In this document: one piece after another, positions 8,386-16,949 of the stretch
How positions within the stretch are numbered: position 1 is the stretch's first letter
How the letters are laid out: every line of letters starts with the position of its first letter
Assembly: GCA_035440445.1 (NCBI GenBank)
Contig: DAORMJ010000002.1
Coordinates: forward strand, 62,001-126,000
DNA length: 64,000 nucleotides
Direction: 5' to 3'
Source of the DNA: Ga0077548 sp035440445
GTDB taxonomy: Bacteria > Pseudomonadota > Alphaproteobacteria > Rhizobiales > Xanthobacteraceae
Position numbers and translations under genes: made by a program
Notes under the pieces: model-generated
Databases searched by the model: none
What the model saw: only the letters and a program-made list of their open reading frames with translations
Told to the model about the DNA's origin: nothing

Positions 8386-9992
8386 ATGAGCGAAGCGAAC
8401 TCACGAAAAGCCGTTTTTCAGTTCGGCTACCGCCGCTGCCAGGATCAGGATTCGCCGTCTCCCGTTCGCCGTCCGGTCGTCATCGTCGGCGCGGGGCCGG
8501 TGGGGCTTACGGCTGCGATTGATCTCGCCCAGCGCGGTATTCCGGCGGTCATTCTCGACGACGCGGATCGTATCGGCGGCGGCTCGCGCGCGATCTGTTT
8601 TTCCAAGCGTTCGCTCGAAATCATGGACCGTCTGGGTCTCGGCGACCGGCTGGTCGAGAAGGGCGTGACCTGGAAGCTCGGCAAGGTATTTCTCGGCGAG
8701 CATCAGGTTTATTCGTTCGACCTCTTGCCCGAAGCCGGACACCGCATGCCCGCCTTCATCAATCTCCAGCAATATTATCTGGAAGGCTATCTGGTCGATC
8801 GCGCCGCCGAACTTCCGGCGATCGATCTGCGCTGGCGCAACCGCGTAACCGGCGTCGAGCAGCGTGACGGCTTCGTGCGGCTGACCATTGAGACGCCGGA
8901 AGGCGACTACCAACTCGATGCCGACTGGTGCCTGGCATGCGACGGCGCGCGCTCCGCGGTGCGCGATTTCCTCGGTCTGCAATTCGTCGGGCACACCTTC
9001 GAAGAACGCTTNNNNNNNNNNNNNNNNNNNNNNNNNNNNNNNNNNNCGAGCGCTGGTTCTGGTTCGATCCGCCGTTTCACTCCGGGCAGTCTGCGCTCCT
9101 GCATCGGCAACCCGACAACGTGTGGCGGATCGATCTGCAACTCGGACCCGATGCCGATCCCGAAGAGGAAAAGAAGCCCGAACGCGTGCTACCGCGCCTG
9201 AAGCGCATGCTCGGAGATCGGCAATTCGAACTTGAATGGGTTTCGGTCTATCGCTTCAACTGCGCGCGGCTTGCCAAGTTCGTCCATGACCGCGTCGTGT
9301 TCGTCGGCGACAGCGCGCATCAGGTTTCGCCATTCGGTGCGCGGGGAGCCAATTCAGGCATTCAGGACGCGGAGAATCTGGTCTGGAAACTCGCGCTGGT
9401 CCTGAACGGACAGGCGCCGGAGAGCCTGATCGAAACCTACGATCTCGAGCGCGGGCAGGCGGCAGATGAAAATATCGGCCACTCCACGCGCTCGACCGAT
9501 TTCATCGCCCCACGCACGGGACCTGAGCGGCTGCTGCGAAACGCCGTGCTGGAACTTGCGCCCCATGCCGGCTTTGCACGGCGCATGGTGAATTCCGGCC
9601 GGCTTTCGGTGGCTTCGCGCTACGACACGCCGTTGTCCTCGCCCGACCGCGAAACCTTTGCGGGCAGCGCGCAGCTCGGCCTGCCGGTGCCGGACGCGCC
9701 GCTCGCGGATCGTGAAGGCAAGCGGCACTTTCTGCTGGAGACGTTGTCGGACGGCTTCGAGCTGCTCTACGTGAAGAACGGCGCCCGGCCCAATGTGCCG
9801 GATGGGGTGCGGCTCAAAGTGATCGGGGAAGATCTGGCGGACCCCGAAGGTGCTTTTGCCGAGCGCTTCGATGCTACCCCCGGCGCGGCGTACCTGTTGC
9901 GTCCCGACCATCATCTGTGCGCGCGCATGCGCGCCTATGACGGCGACCGCGTTCGCGAAGCCGTTGCGCGGGCGAAAGGATTGCTGAAATGA
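8386..9992 (+). CDS. FAD-dependent aromatic monooxygenase (class A), split by a mis-sized 35-N gap
   Basis: One gene of about 530 residues whose two halves lie in different frames either side of 35 N (9012-9046); the gap length is wrong rather than the gene broken. The N-terminal half has the dinucleotide fold G-A-G-P-V-G-L and the DG motif A-C-D-G-A-R-S-A-V-R. The C-terminal half has the second FAD motif F-V-G-D-S-A-H-Q-V-S-P-F-G-A-R-G and a thioredoxin-like end. This set defines the PheA/TfdB-type flavoprotein hydroxylases, which hydroxylate phenols or aromatic acids with NAD(P)H and oxygen. The substrate is unknown. Its TGA overlaps the DUF2783 start (ATGA), so the two are coupled. Confidence 0.85.
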
Positions 9993-10204
9993 CGGTGCTG
10001 AGAACCGAGCCTGCCTTCGCCAATCCAGACGCGGCTTACGAGGCGCTTGTCGCGGCCCATCGCGGTACGACTGAAGCGGAGAGTGCGGCCTTGAACGCGC
10101 GGCTCGTGCTCATTCTCTCGAATCACATCGGCGATCTCGGCGTGCTCAGGGAGGCGATCCGCCTCGCGCAAAAGGCCGGCAGCGGGTCGAACGGCACGGT
10201 CTGA
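9989..10204 (+). CDS. DUF2783 domain-containing small protein
   Basis: A 71-residue helical protein that matches the DUF2783 pattern (N-P-D-A-A-Y-E-A-L-V-A-A-H-R-G-T-T followed by A-R-L-V-L-I-L-S-N-H-I-G-D). Such proteins commonly sit directly beside FAD-dependent hydroxylases of aromatic breakdown. Here the start codon overlaps the stop of the monooxygenase (9989-9992). The tight coupling suggests it works with that enzyme, perhaps as a small subunit or stability factor; this is inference. It has no signal peptide or membrane segment. Confidence 0.75.
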   Translation: MTVLRTEPAFANPDAAYEALVAAHRGTTEAESAALNARLVLILSNHIGDLGVLREAIRLAQKAGSGSNGTV

Positions 10205-10466
10205 GCCGCGTTACAGGCCGGTTCTGGCCGCATGACTTGTGTCAATTCTGCAACGCATCGTGACATCGTGAAGCTACGGGGCCTCGATGCTTAAGCTTTG
10301 AGCACGTTGCCTAGTTCGTGACGTTGCGAAAACCCCCGTCAGTATTGGATTTTCTTCCCGAACACGCGTTCGTGGTGCTTCGGGTGAGAGTGACCTTACT
10401 CCCCAGCCTAAAGCAGGCAGCGGCACCTCAAGGATCGAAATCGGGGTCACGATGAGGGGTACTAGA

Positions 10467-11339
10467 ATGAAGAAGATTCTCGGAGCCGGCGCCGCACTCG
10501 CGCTTATGGCTGGAAGTGCTTTTGCCGCCGACGTGCCGGTGAAGGCCTATTACAAGGCGCCGCCGGCGCCGGTTGCGCCGTTGTGGGACGTGGCAGTCGG
10601 TGGATGGGTCGCTTCCGACTACAACTTCCGCGGCGTTTCGCAGTCGAACCGCCACGCTTCGGCTGGCGTCTATTTCGAACTGCAACTGAACACCGCGATC
10701 GGTCAGGTTTACAGCGGCATCGCTGGCAACGCGATCGACCTGCAGACCGGCACGGAAATGGATTTCTATGCTGGTATCCGCAACACCTGGGGCAAGTTCG
10801 GTCTCGATGTCGGTTACTGGTACTACTGGTATCCGAAGGAAAAGCCGTCCTATGGCTTCACCACCGGCGGCGACACGGACTTCTGGGAAGTCTACGTGAA
10901 GGGCACTTACGCAGTCACCGACGCTTTCACCCTCGGCGCGAGCGTCTATTACACGCCTGACCTTCTGCACCTCGGCCACTTCGCTGGCTCCGACGTGAGC
11001 GGTGTTTACGTCGAGGCGAGCGCGAAGTACGTGCTGCCGTTCTCGACCTCCACGTCTTACGGTCCGCTCGGCTCGTACGTGTCCGGCGCTGTCGGCTTCT
11101 GGGACATCGACAACCCGAACAACTTCTTCGGTACGGATGTCAGCTACACCTACTGGAACGCGGGTATCGCTTTCACGCTGAGCGCGCTCACCCTCGACCT
11201 GCGCTATCACGACACCAACCTCAGCGCGGCTGAGTGCGTCGCCTTCACGGGCTTCGGCGCTTCTGCCAACCGCTGGTGCTCGGGCACGTTCATCGCGAAG
11301 CTGTCGTTCGACACGCTGCTCTCGAAGATCAAGAACTAA
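10467..11339 (+). CDS. TorF family putative outer-membrane porin
   Basis: A 290-residue beta-barrel candidate. It starts with a signal peptide (M-K-K-I-L-G-A-G-A-A-L-A-L-M-A-G-S-A-F-A), a proline-rich linker, then S-D-Y-N-F-R-G-V-S-Q-S, the hallmark of the TorF/TIGR02001 family, followed by alternating aromatic strands (G-Y-W-Y-Y-W-Y, S-Y-T-Y-W-N-A-G) and a final F-I-A-K-L-S-F-D. The start at 10467 has GAGGGG 7 bases upstream and is preferred to the ATG at 10452. A 262-base leader region precedes it and a strong terminator follows, so it is a single-gene unit. The substrate is unknown. Confidence 0.8.
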   Translation: MKKILGAGAALALMAGSAFAADVPVKAYYKAPPAPVAPLWDVAVGGWVASDYNFRGVSQSNRHASAGVYFELQLNTAIGQVYSGIAGNAIDLQTGTEMDFYAGIRNTWGKFGLDVGYWYYWYPKEKPSYGFTTGGDTDFWEVYVKGTYAVTDAFTLGASVYYTPDLLHLGHFAGSDVSGVYVEASAKYVLPFSTSTSYGPLGSYVSGAVGFWDIDNPNNFFGTDVSYTYWNAGIAFTLSALTLDLRYHDTNLSAAECVAFTGFGASANRWCSGTFIAKLSFDTLLSKIKN

Positions 11340-11362
11340 GCTTCCACGAAGCTTTGAAGAAG

Positions 11363-11395
11363 CGGGCGGCGCCAAAAGCGCCGCCCGATTTCTTT
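11363..11395 (+). terminator. rho-independent terminator after the TorF porin
   Basis: A 10-base-pair stem (CGGGCGGCGC with GCGCCGCCCG), loop CAAAA, then ATTTCTTTT. It ends 24 bases after the porin stop. Confidence 0.85.
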
Positions 11396-11459
11396 TCAGG
11401 TCTGCTCTGGACTTCGCGGCATTTTGGGCCACATAGCGGGGCACCGGAGGTCATGAGCC

Positions 11460-11969
11460 ATGCTTCGCTTTCTCGTCGCAGTCTTTCTGTCGGCCATGTT
11501 GCTGCCCAGCGCGGCGCAGGCGCAGGAACCCGATCTGATCTTCAAAAAATCGACGGTCTGGCGGGCGCTAACCCCGAACGACAAGCTCGCAACCTACGGC
11601 ATCGACGATCCGGCGGTGGAAGGGGTCGCCTGCCACTTCACGGTCCCCGAGAAGGGCGGCCTCTCGGGCGCGTTCGGCGTCGCGGAGGAGCGCTCGGAAA
11701 TCTCGCTCTCCTGCCGGCAGACGGGCCCGATCCGCTTCAAGAGCAAGTTTGAGCAAGGCGCGGTGGTTCTGCGCGAGTCCCGTTCGCTCTTCTTCAAGCG
11801 CATGCAGATCGTGCGCGGCTGCGACGTGAAGCGGAATGTCTTGGTCTATCTCGTCTATTCGGACCGTCCGATCGAGGGCAGCCCGGACAACTCGACCTCG
11901 AGCGTGCCGATCATGCCCTGGGGCGGCTCCGACCAGATCCAGCGCTGCGCGGATTACGTGAGCAAATAG
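11460..11969 (+). CDS. creA: CreA family periplasmic protein
   Basis: A 169-residue protein with a signal peptide ending A-A-Q-A-Q-E. The body carries the CreA pattern: L-T-P-N-D-K, D-D-P-A-V-E-G-V-A-C-H, S-L-F-F-K-R-M-Q-I-V-R, then A/V-Y-L-V-Y-S-D with E-G-S-P-D-N-S and a V-P-I-M-P-W end. CreA is conserved in many proteobacteria and its function is not known; it is likely periplasmic. It is monocistronic here, between the porin terminator and a convergent small secreted protein. Confidence 0.85.
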   Translation: MLRFLVAVFLSAMLLPSAAQAQEPDLIFKKSTVWRALTPNDKLATYGIDDPAVEGVACHFTVPEKGGLSGAFGVAEERSEISLSCRQTGPIRFKSKFEQGAVVLRESRSLFFKRMQIVRGCDVKRNVLVYLVYSDRPIEGSPDNSTSSVPIMPWGGSDQIQRCADYVSK

Positions 11970-11981
11970 GACGTCAGGAAA

Positions 11982-12006
11982 TAAAAAAGGGCGGCTCGCG
12001 CCGCCC
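11982..12006 (-). terminator. terminator of the leftward small secreted protein
   Basis: Stem GGGCGGC/GCCGCCC (11989-11995 with 12000-12006), loop TCGC. On the minus strand it is followed by TTTTTTATTT, so it ends the leftward gene that stops at 12033; on the plus strand no T-run follows. Confidence 0.75.
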
Positions 12007-12032
12007 GCATCATGCTGTCTGCGCTGCGTTCT

Positions 12033-12344
12033 TCAGCGCGTGCAGGTGATCGCCACCTTTTCGGGGCAGGGCTTGCCGTCGCACTGGCTTCCCTTGACGC
12101 CGCCCGGCACCGAGCCGGTGATCTCGGTCGGGTCCATCCGGCCGAAGTCGATGACCGAAGCATACTGGTTGGCCTGACAGACCGCCGCGGCCATGGCCTT
12201 GCCGCAGGCTTCGCCCTTCATCAGGCAATTGTCGATGCCGTAACCGTCGGAACTGTCGAGCACGAAGGTGCGCGTCTCGGCGGCAGCGAGCGAAGCGGAC
12301 GCCAGAAAGCAGGCGGCCAGCGCGAAAACACGAATCGTGGTCAT
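12033..12344 (-). CDS. hypothetical secreted cysteine-rich protein
   Basis: A 103-residue protein of no family I recognise. It has a signal peptide (M-T-T-I-R-V-F-A-L-A-A-C-F-L-A-S-A-S-L-A-A-A) and a mature part with six cysteines (C-L-M-K-G-E-A-C, V-C-Q-A-N, Q-C-D-G-K-P-C, I-T-C-T-R), so a disulfide-bonded periplasmic protein is likely. The frame is open further upstream, but the start at 12344 gives the signal peptide. A T-rich terminator follows its stop. Function unknown. Confidence 0.65.
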   Translation of the reverse strand: MTTIRVFALAACFLASASLAAAETRTFVLDSSDGYGIDNCLMKGEACGKAMAAAVCQANQYASVIDFGRMDPTEITGSVPGGVKGSQCDGKPCPEKVAITCTR

Positions 12345-12707
12345 GTCTGAAATGCCCGTATCCCCGGAGACTTGTGTCTCCGCGCGAAGGTTGCGCCTTT
12401 TTGGTTGATGGTTCGTTAACGAGCGGGCCCCGAGCCCATGGCGGGCGGTAAAGAATCCGCTGAATCGGGTCAATTGCCCGAAAGTCGCGCCTCGGCACGA
12501 GCCGCGTGTGAGCGCTTTCAGCTCGCCCGCATCTGCCCTTGACGGCCCGCCCGCGTCCGAGCATGGTCCGCGCCATGACCAAGGCCCACAACGCTTTCTT
12601 CGGCATTTGCCGCGAGATTATTCGCACCTGATCACAGGCGCGGACGGGGCCGTTTATTCTCTACAAACTGAGAGTCGAACGTCCGGTCCGTGGGACGGAG
12701 ATGACTC
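12345..12707. other. 363-base intergenic region without a supported gene
   Basis: Divergent spacer between the small secreted protein and cysS. It holds a short hairpin (GGAGAC-TTGT-GTCTCC, 12366-12381) just upstream of the leftward gene and a weak stem with CTTTTT after it (12382-12402). A TATTCT near 12655 could be a -10 for cysS, but no good -35 is spaced to it. No tRNA or conserved leader peptide is seen. Confidence 0.5.
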
Positions 12708-14282
12708 ATGGAGCTTCGGCTCTTCAATACGCTGACCAAGGAAAAAGAGGTCTTCGCGCCGCTCGATCCGGCGCGGGGCGTCCGCATGTATGTCTGCGGG
12801 CCCACGGTCTATGACTTCGCCCATATCGGCAATGCGCGGCCCGTCATCGTGTTCGACGTGCTCTACCGCCTGCTTCGTCACCGCTACGGCGAGGACAAGG
12901 TCAAGTACGTGCGCAACATCACGGACGTGGACGACAAAATCAACGCGCGCGCCGCGCAGGAATATCCCGATCTGCCGCTGAACGAGGCGATCCGCCTGGT
13001 CACCGAGAAAACCGAACGCCAGTTTCACGAGGATGTGGATGCGCTGGGTTGCCTGCGGCCCGATGTCGAGCCGCGCGCCACCGAGCACATCAAGGAAATG
13101 CGCGACCTTATCGACCGGCTGGTGAAGGCGGGCTTCGCCTATGTCGAACAGGATCACGTGCTGTTCGAGGTCGGCAGGATGCCGGATTACGGCAGGCTCG
13201 CGCGCCGCTCGCTCGACGAGATGGAAGCGGGCGCGCGGGTGGAGGTTGCTCCCTACAAACGCAATCCGATGGACTTCGTGTTGTGGAAGCCCTCGAAGCC
13301 GAACGAACCCGGCTGGCCTTCGCCGTCCGGAATTCAGACGCCGGGGCGTCCCGGCTGGCACATCGAATGCTCCGCGATGTCGTGGAAGCATCTTGGCGAG
13401 ACCTTCGACATTCACGGCGGCGGCATCGATCTCGTCTTTCCGCATCATGAAAACGAGATCGCGCAATCGCGCTGCGCTTTCCATGCGCCGATCATGGCCA
13501 AGACCTGGATGCACAACGGCTTCCTGCAGGTCGAAGGCGAGAAGATGTCGAAGTCGCTCGGCAACTTCATCACGATCCGAGAGCTTCTTAAAAAGTGGCC
13601 AGGCGATGTCGTCCGTTTTCAGATGTTGATGACGCACTATCGTCAACCAATCGACTGGACCGAAAACCAAACCGATTTAGCTAGACGTGAACTGGGTGAC
13701 TGGGCCCATGTACTTCAAGGCTACTACGATTGGCCACCTGTTGATTTGCCAAGTGAATTGTTGAGCGCCCTAGCTGACGATCTGAACACACCAAAAGCTA
13801 TCTCAGTGCTTCGCGATTTATACTCCCAAGCAAATAAGCGCGGCACTGATGAGATTCGTGTATTCGCGTCAGCCTGCAAATTTATCGGATTTAGAAATCT
13901 TGGCATGCCCGGATACTTTGACGTGGGTGTAACGAGGATAGGTGTGGAAGATAATTCTGGGCCAAGCCTATTCGACGAAGAAATGACAGAGCTAAGAGCT
14001 GCGCTTGCAAACAATTTTCCGAATGATGTGGTTGGTCGGCTACAAAAAGCAATGACGACAGACGCTCATACAGTGGAGATTGCAAAAAACGGTCACATCA
14101 CCCTTGTTGGGAATAGGTTAGCCTTCGAGAACGACGTAGCCAATCTGATGAATCAACGGCACTCCGCTCGCGCTCGTAAAGACTGGAAAGAGTCCGACCG
14201 CATCCGCGATGAACTCAAGGCCATGGGCGTCGTGCTCAAGGATAACAAGGATGGCACCACGACCTGGGAGGTCGCGCGATGA
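12708..14282 (+). CDS. cysS: cysteine--tRNA ligase with an AT-rich internal segment
   Basis: Class I synthetase that charges tRNA-Cys. The catalytic part has the zinc cysteine C30 (Y-V-C-G-P-T-V-Y), HIGN at H39-N42, H-I-E-C-S-A-M and K279-M-S-K-S. At 524 residues it is longer than the usual 460-490. From about 13585 to 14160 the DNA drops to roughly 43-50 % GC with codons such as TTA, AGA and CGT, while both flanks return to the local high GC; the last about 40 codons look native again. This segment codes the domain after KMSKS and part of the anticodon-binding region and includes extra residues around T-V-E-I-A-K-N-G-H. The frame is intact, so the enzyme is probably functional. The start has GGAG upstream. 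Confidence 0.93.
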   Translation: MELRLFNTLTKEKEVFAPLDPARGVRMYVCGPTVYDFAHIGNARPVIVFDVLYRLLRHRYGEDKVKYVRNITDVDDKINARAAQEYPDLPLNEAIRLVTEKTERQFHEDVDALGCLRPDVEPRATEHIKEMRDLIDRLVKAGFAYVEQDHVLFEVGRMPDYGRLARRSLDEMEAGARVEVAPYKRNPMDFVLWKPSKPNEPGWPSPSGIQTPGRPGWHIECSAMSWKHLGETFDIHGGGIDLVFPHHENEIAQSRCAFHAPIMAKTWMHNGFLQVEGEKMSKSLGNFITIRELLKKWPGDVVRFQMLMTHYRQPIDWTENQTDLARRELGDWAHVLQGYYDWPPVDLPSELLSALADDLNTPKAISVLRDLYSQANKRGTDEIRVFASACKFIGFRNLGMPGYFDVGVTRIGVEDNSGPSLFDEEMTELRAALANNFPNDVVGRLQKAMTTDAHTVEIAKNGHITLVGNRLAFENDVANLMNQRHSARARKDWKESDRIRDELKAMGVVLKDNKDGTTTWEVAR

Positions 14283-14290
14283 ATCTTCTG

Positions 14291-14381
14291 CGTCATGCCC
14301 AGCCTTGTGCCGGGCATCCACGCCTTGTCCGCCCATCTGCCGTAAAAGGCGTGGATGGCCGAGACGAGCCCGGCCATGACG
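14291..14381. repeat. REP-like long inverted repeat, CGTCATG family
   Basis: Two arms of about 34 bases (14291-14323 and 14348-14381) begin CGTCATGCCC and end GGCCATGACG and are near-complementary, separated by about 24 bases. It starts 8 bases after the cysS stop. The pattern matches the palindromic intergenic elements often seen in Bradyrhizobium-like genomes. Confidence 0.8.
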
Positions 14382-14532
14382 AAGAGAAATTGAATCAGGC
14401 GTCGAACCCTTTGAACCGGAATCAGACTTTCCGCCCGCTCGCGCAGCCGGCTGAAAAGTCACGCTTTTCCGGCTTCGCGCTCCGCCGGAACGCGAACATC
14501 ATTCCTTACCTCTTGAATCGAAAGGTGAAGCC

Positions 14533-14655
14533 ATGAACGAGGACGACAAGCCGCCGTTCCCGGCTCACCGAACCTATTATGTCGTGCTGAAATACGTCGT
14601 CATGGCGCTCGGGATACTGCTCGCCATCTATGTGTTCGGCCTGCTCTGGAGATGA
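14533..14655 (+). CDS. 40-residue single-pass membrane protein upstream of cimA
   Basis: A short open frame with a good ribosome site (AAAGGTGAAG, 4 bases before ATG) that codes a charged N-terminus (M-N-E-D-D-K-P-P-F-P) and one hydrophobic helix (V-V-M-A-L-G-I-L-L-A-I-Y-V-F-G-L-L) ending W-R. Its TGA overlaps an in-frame ATG of cimA at 14652, and the stop is 2 bases before the better-supported cimA start, so translation is probably coupled. I do not recognise a family. A small membrane protein is likely; its role is unknown. Confidence 0.6.
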   Translation: MNEDDKPPFPAHRTYYVVLKYVVMALGILLAIYVFGLLWR

Positions 14656-14657
14656 AC

Positions 14658-16253
14658 ATGGCCCGCGAGCGGCTCTATCTTTTCGACACTACACTTCGCG
14701 ACGGCGCGCAAATGCACGGCGTCGATTTCACGGTGACCGACAAGCTTCGCGTATCGCGGATGCTGGACGAACTCGGCGTGGATTACATCGAGGCGGGAAT
14801 TCCCGGCGCCAACCCGACCGACACCGCGCTGTTCTCGGAAGACAACGGCATCAAGGCGAAGTTCACCGCCTTCGGCATGTCCAAGCGGGCGGGGCGCTCC
14901 GCCTCCAACGATCCGGCATTGTCCGGAACGCTCTCGGCGAAAGCCGATGCGGTCTGTCTCGTCGCCAAGGCGTCCGCCTTTCAGGTTCGTGTCGCGCTTG
15001 AAATCAAGCCGGAAGAGAACCTTGAGAGCATCCGTGAGTCGGTGAAAGCGATCATCGAGTCCGGACGCGAAGCCCTGATCGACTGCGAACACTTCTTCGA
15101 CGGCTACAAAGACAACCGCGAATATGCGCTTTCCTGCGCCAAGGCGGCTTATGACGCCGGCGCGCGCTGGGTCGTGCTCTGCGATACCAATGGCGGCACG
15201 CTCCCGAACGAGATCGAAACCATCGTCGCGGATGTCGTGAAGGTGATCCCCGGCGATCATGTCGGCATCCATGCGCATAACGACACCGAGCAGGCAGTGG
15301 CGAACTCGCTCGCGGCGGTACGCGCGGGCGCGCGGCAGATTCAGGGAACGCTGAACGGTCTCGGCGAGCGCACCGGCAACGCGAACCTCTGCTCGATCAT
15401 CCCGACGCTGCTTCTCAAGAAGGACTTCGCGGAGAAATTCGAGATCGGCGTAAAGCCGGAGCAACTCACGACGCTTCGCCATTGCGCACATTCGCTCGAC
15501 GAAATCCTCAATCGCGCGCCGGATAAATATGCGCCTTATGTCGGCGAGAATGCTTTCGCGACCAAGGCCGGCATCCATGCCTCTGCGATCCTGAAGGACC
15601 CGACGACCTACGAGCATGTGTCGCCGGAAGCGGTCGGCAATCGCCGCAAGGTTATGGTGTCCGATCAGGCCGGCAAGTCGAACGTGCTGGCCGAACTCGA
15701 GCGCCTCGGCATCGTCGCCGACAAGAACGACCCGCGGCTTGTGTATCTGCTTGAGGAAGTGAAGCGGCGCGAAGCGATCGGCTACTCCTATGAGTCGGCG
15801 GACGCCTCTTTCGCGCTGCTCGCGCGCCGCATGCTTGGTAAGGTGCCGGATTATTTCGATGTCGAGCGTTTCAGCGTGAGCGTGGAGCGCCGCTATAACG
15901 CCAAGGGCGAACTGGTGACGGTCGCCGAAGCGACGGTGAAGGTGCGCATCGGTGGCGACACCTTCATTTCCGCGGGCGAGGGCAATGGTCCGGTCAATGC
16001 GCTCGACGTCGCGCTGCGCAAGGATCTCGGCAAGTACCAGTCTTATATTTCCGGTCTATCGCTGACCGACTTCCGCGTGCGTATCCTCGACGGCGGCACA
16101 GGTGCCGTAACGCGCGTGCTGATCGAGTCGACCGACGAATCCGGCGAGCAGTGGACCACGGTCGGCGTCTCGCCCAACATCATCGATGCGTCGTTCCAGG
16201 CGCTCTTGGATTCGATCACCTGGAAATTGCTGAAGAGCAACGCGCCGGTTTGA
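14658..16253 (+). CDS. cimA: citramalate synthase
   Basis: A 531-residue member of the alpha-isopropylmalate synthase family that condenses pyruvate and acetyl-CoA to citramalate, an entry to isoleucine synthesis without threonine. The N-terminus has F-D-T-T-L-R-D-G-A-Q and G-V-D-F, the TIM-barrel metal motif is H-A-H-N-D (about residue 208), and the C-terminal regulatory LeuA-type domain is present (from about residue 400). ATG 14658 is chosen because GGAG at 14648-14651 is 6 bases away; ATG 14652 is in the same frame. The alternative of homocitrate or isopropylmalate synthase is less likely given the G-V-D-F and P-G-A-N-P-T-D patterns. Confidence 0.87.
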   Translation: MARERLYLFDTTLRDGAQMHGVDFTVTDKLRVSRMLDELGVDYIEAGIPGANPTDTALFSEDNGIKAKFTAFGMSKRAGRSASNDPALSGTLSAKADAVCLVAKASAFQVRVALEIKPEENLESIRESVKAIIESGREALIDCEHFFDGYKDNREYALSCAKAAYDAGARWVVLCDTNGGTLPNEIETIVADVVKVIPGDHVGIHAHNDTEQAVANSLAAVRAGARQIQGTLNGLGERTGNANLCSIIPTLLLKKDFAEKFEIGVKPEQLTTLRHCAHSLDEILNRAPDKYAPYVGENAFATKAGIHASAILKDPTTYEHVSPEAVGNRRKVMVSDQAGKSNVLAELERLGIVADKNDPRLVYLLEEVKRREAIGYSYESADASFALLARRMLGKVPDYFDVERFSVSVERRYNAKGELVTVAEATVKVRIGGDTFISAGEGNGPVNALDVALRKDLGKYQSYISGLSLTDFRVRILDGGTGAVTRVLIESTDESGEQWTTVGVSPNIIDASFQALLDSITWKLLKSNAPV

Positions 16254-16299
16254 CCGGCAAGCCTTGTCCGCTCGCATCTTCAGGATGCGGGCGGCGGCG

Positions 16300-16908
16300 C
16301 TACATATTCTCCGAAACGCCTTGATCTTCGCGCAGCGCCCAGAGCGAAACGGGCGCAGCCGCGTTCCGGAGCTTGGGCAAAATATCTTCGGCCTTCTCGG
16401 CGACGAGCAGGTTGTCGATCGCGTGTTGCCCGACAAACCCCATATCGCGGAAATTATCTAGCAGCGTGAGCAGCGGGTCCCAGAACCCGCAGGTATTCAG
16501 GATCAGGAGCGGCTTCTGGTGCTGGCCGAGCTGCACCCAGGTCAGTTGTTCGATGAGTTCTTCGAGCGTGCCGATGCCGCCCGGCAGCGCTACGAATGCG
16601 TCCGCCATTTCGAACATCTTGTGCTTGCGCTCGTGCATGTCCTTGGTGACGATCGTGTGTGTCGAATGCGCCGCTTCCGGCCGCTCGCGATTGACGAGAA
16701 AGGTCGGGATGATGCCGGTGACTTCCGCGCCCGCATCGCCTGCCGCACGCGCCACCGCGCCCATCAGTCCGACGCCGCCACCGCCGAAAACGAGACCGAC
16801 CTTCTCTTTGCCGAGCAGCGTGCCGAAGGCTTTTGCCTCGTCGATGAAGCGTCCGTCGCGGCCCGGCGAGGAGCCGCAAAAAACGCATACGGTTTTGATG
16901 TCTGCCAT
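16300..16908 (-). CDS. LOG family protein (cytokinin riboside 5'-monophosphate phosphoribohydrolase type)
   Basis: A 202-residue Rossmann-like protein of the LOG/TIGR00730 family. The family motif P-G-G-I-G-T-L-E-E-L is present, preceded by M-H-E-R-K-H-K-M-F, and the N-terminus V-C-V-F-C-G-S-S-P-G is typical. Members cleave nucleoside 5'-monophosphates to base and ribose 5-phosphate; in bacteria this may serve purine salvage or cytokinin-like signals. It converges with cimA over 46 bases that hold a small hairpin (CGCATC/GATGCG) without a T-run. Confidence 0.87.
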   Translation of the reverse strand: MADIKTVCVFCGSSPGRDGRFIDEAKAFGTLLGKEKVGLVFGGGGVGLMGAVARAAGDAGAEVTGIIPTFLVNRERPEAAHSTHTIVTKDMHERKHKMFEMADAFVALPGGIGTLEELIEQLTWVQLGQHQKPLLILNTCGFWDPLLTLLDNFRDMGFVGQHAIDNLLVAEKAEDILPKLRNAAAPVSLWALREDQGVSENM

Positions 16909-16949
16909 GGCTTCGATGTGGAGCCCGCGCGGGATGCCGTCAAGAGTAG

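Noticed and set aside
12010..12627. Long leftward frame over the cysS upstream region
   Set aside because: It runs antisense and out of frame to the small secreted protein at 12033-12344, whose signal peptide marks the real gene.
14279..14536. Open frame of 85 codons that overlaps the cysS stop by ATGA
   Set aside because: It reads through the REP-like palindrome and its composition does not look like a protein; the better small gene at 14533 begins inside its end.
16273..16291. Hairpin CGCATC/GATGCG as a terminator between cimA and the LOG gene
   Set aside because: No T-run follows on either strand.
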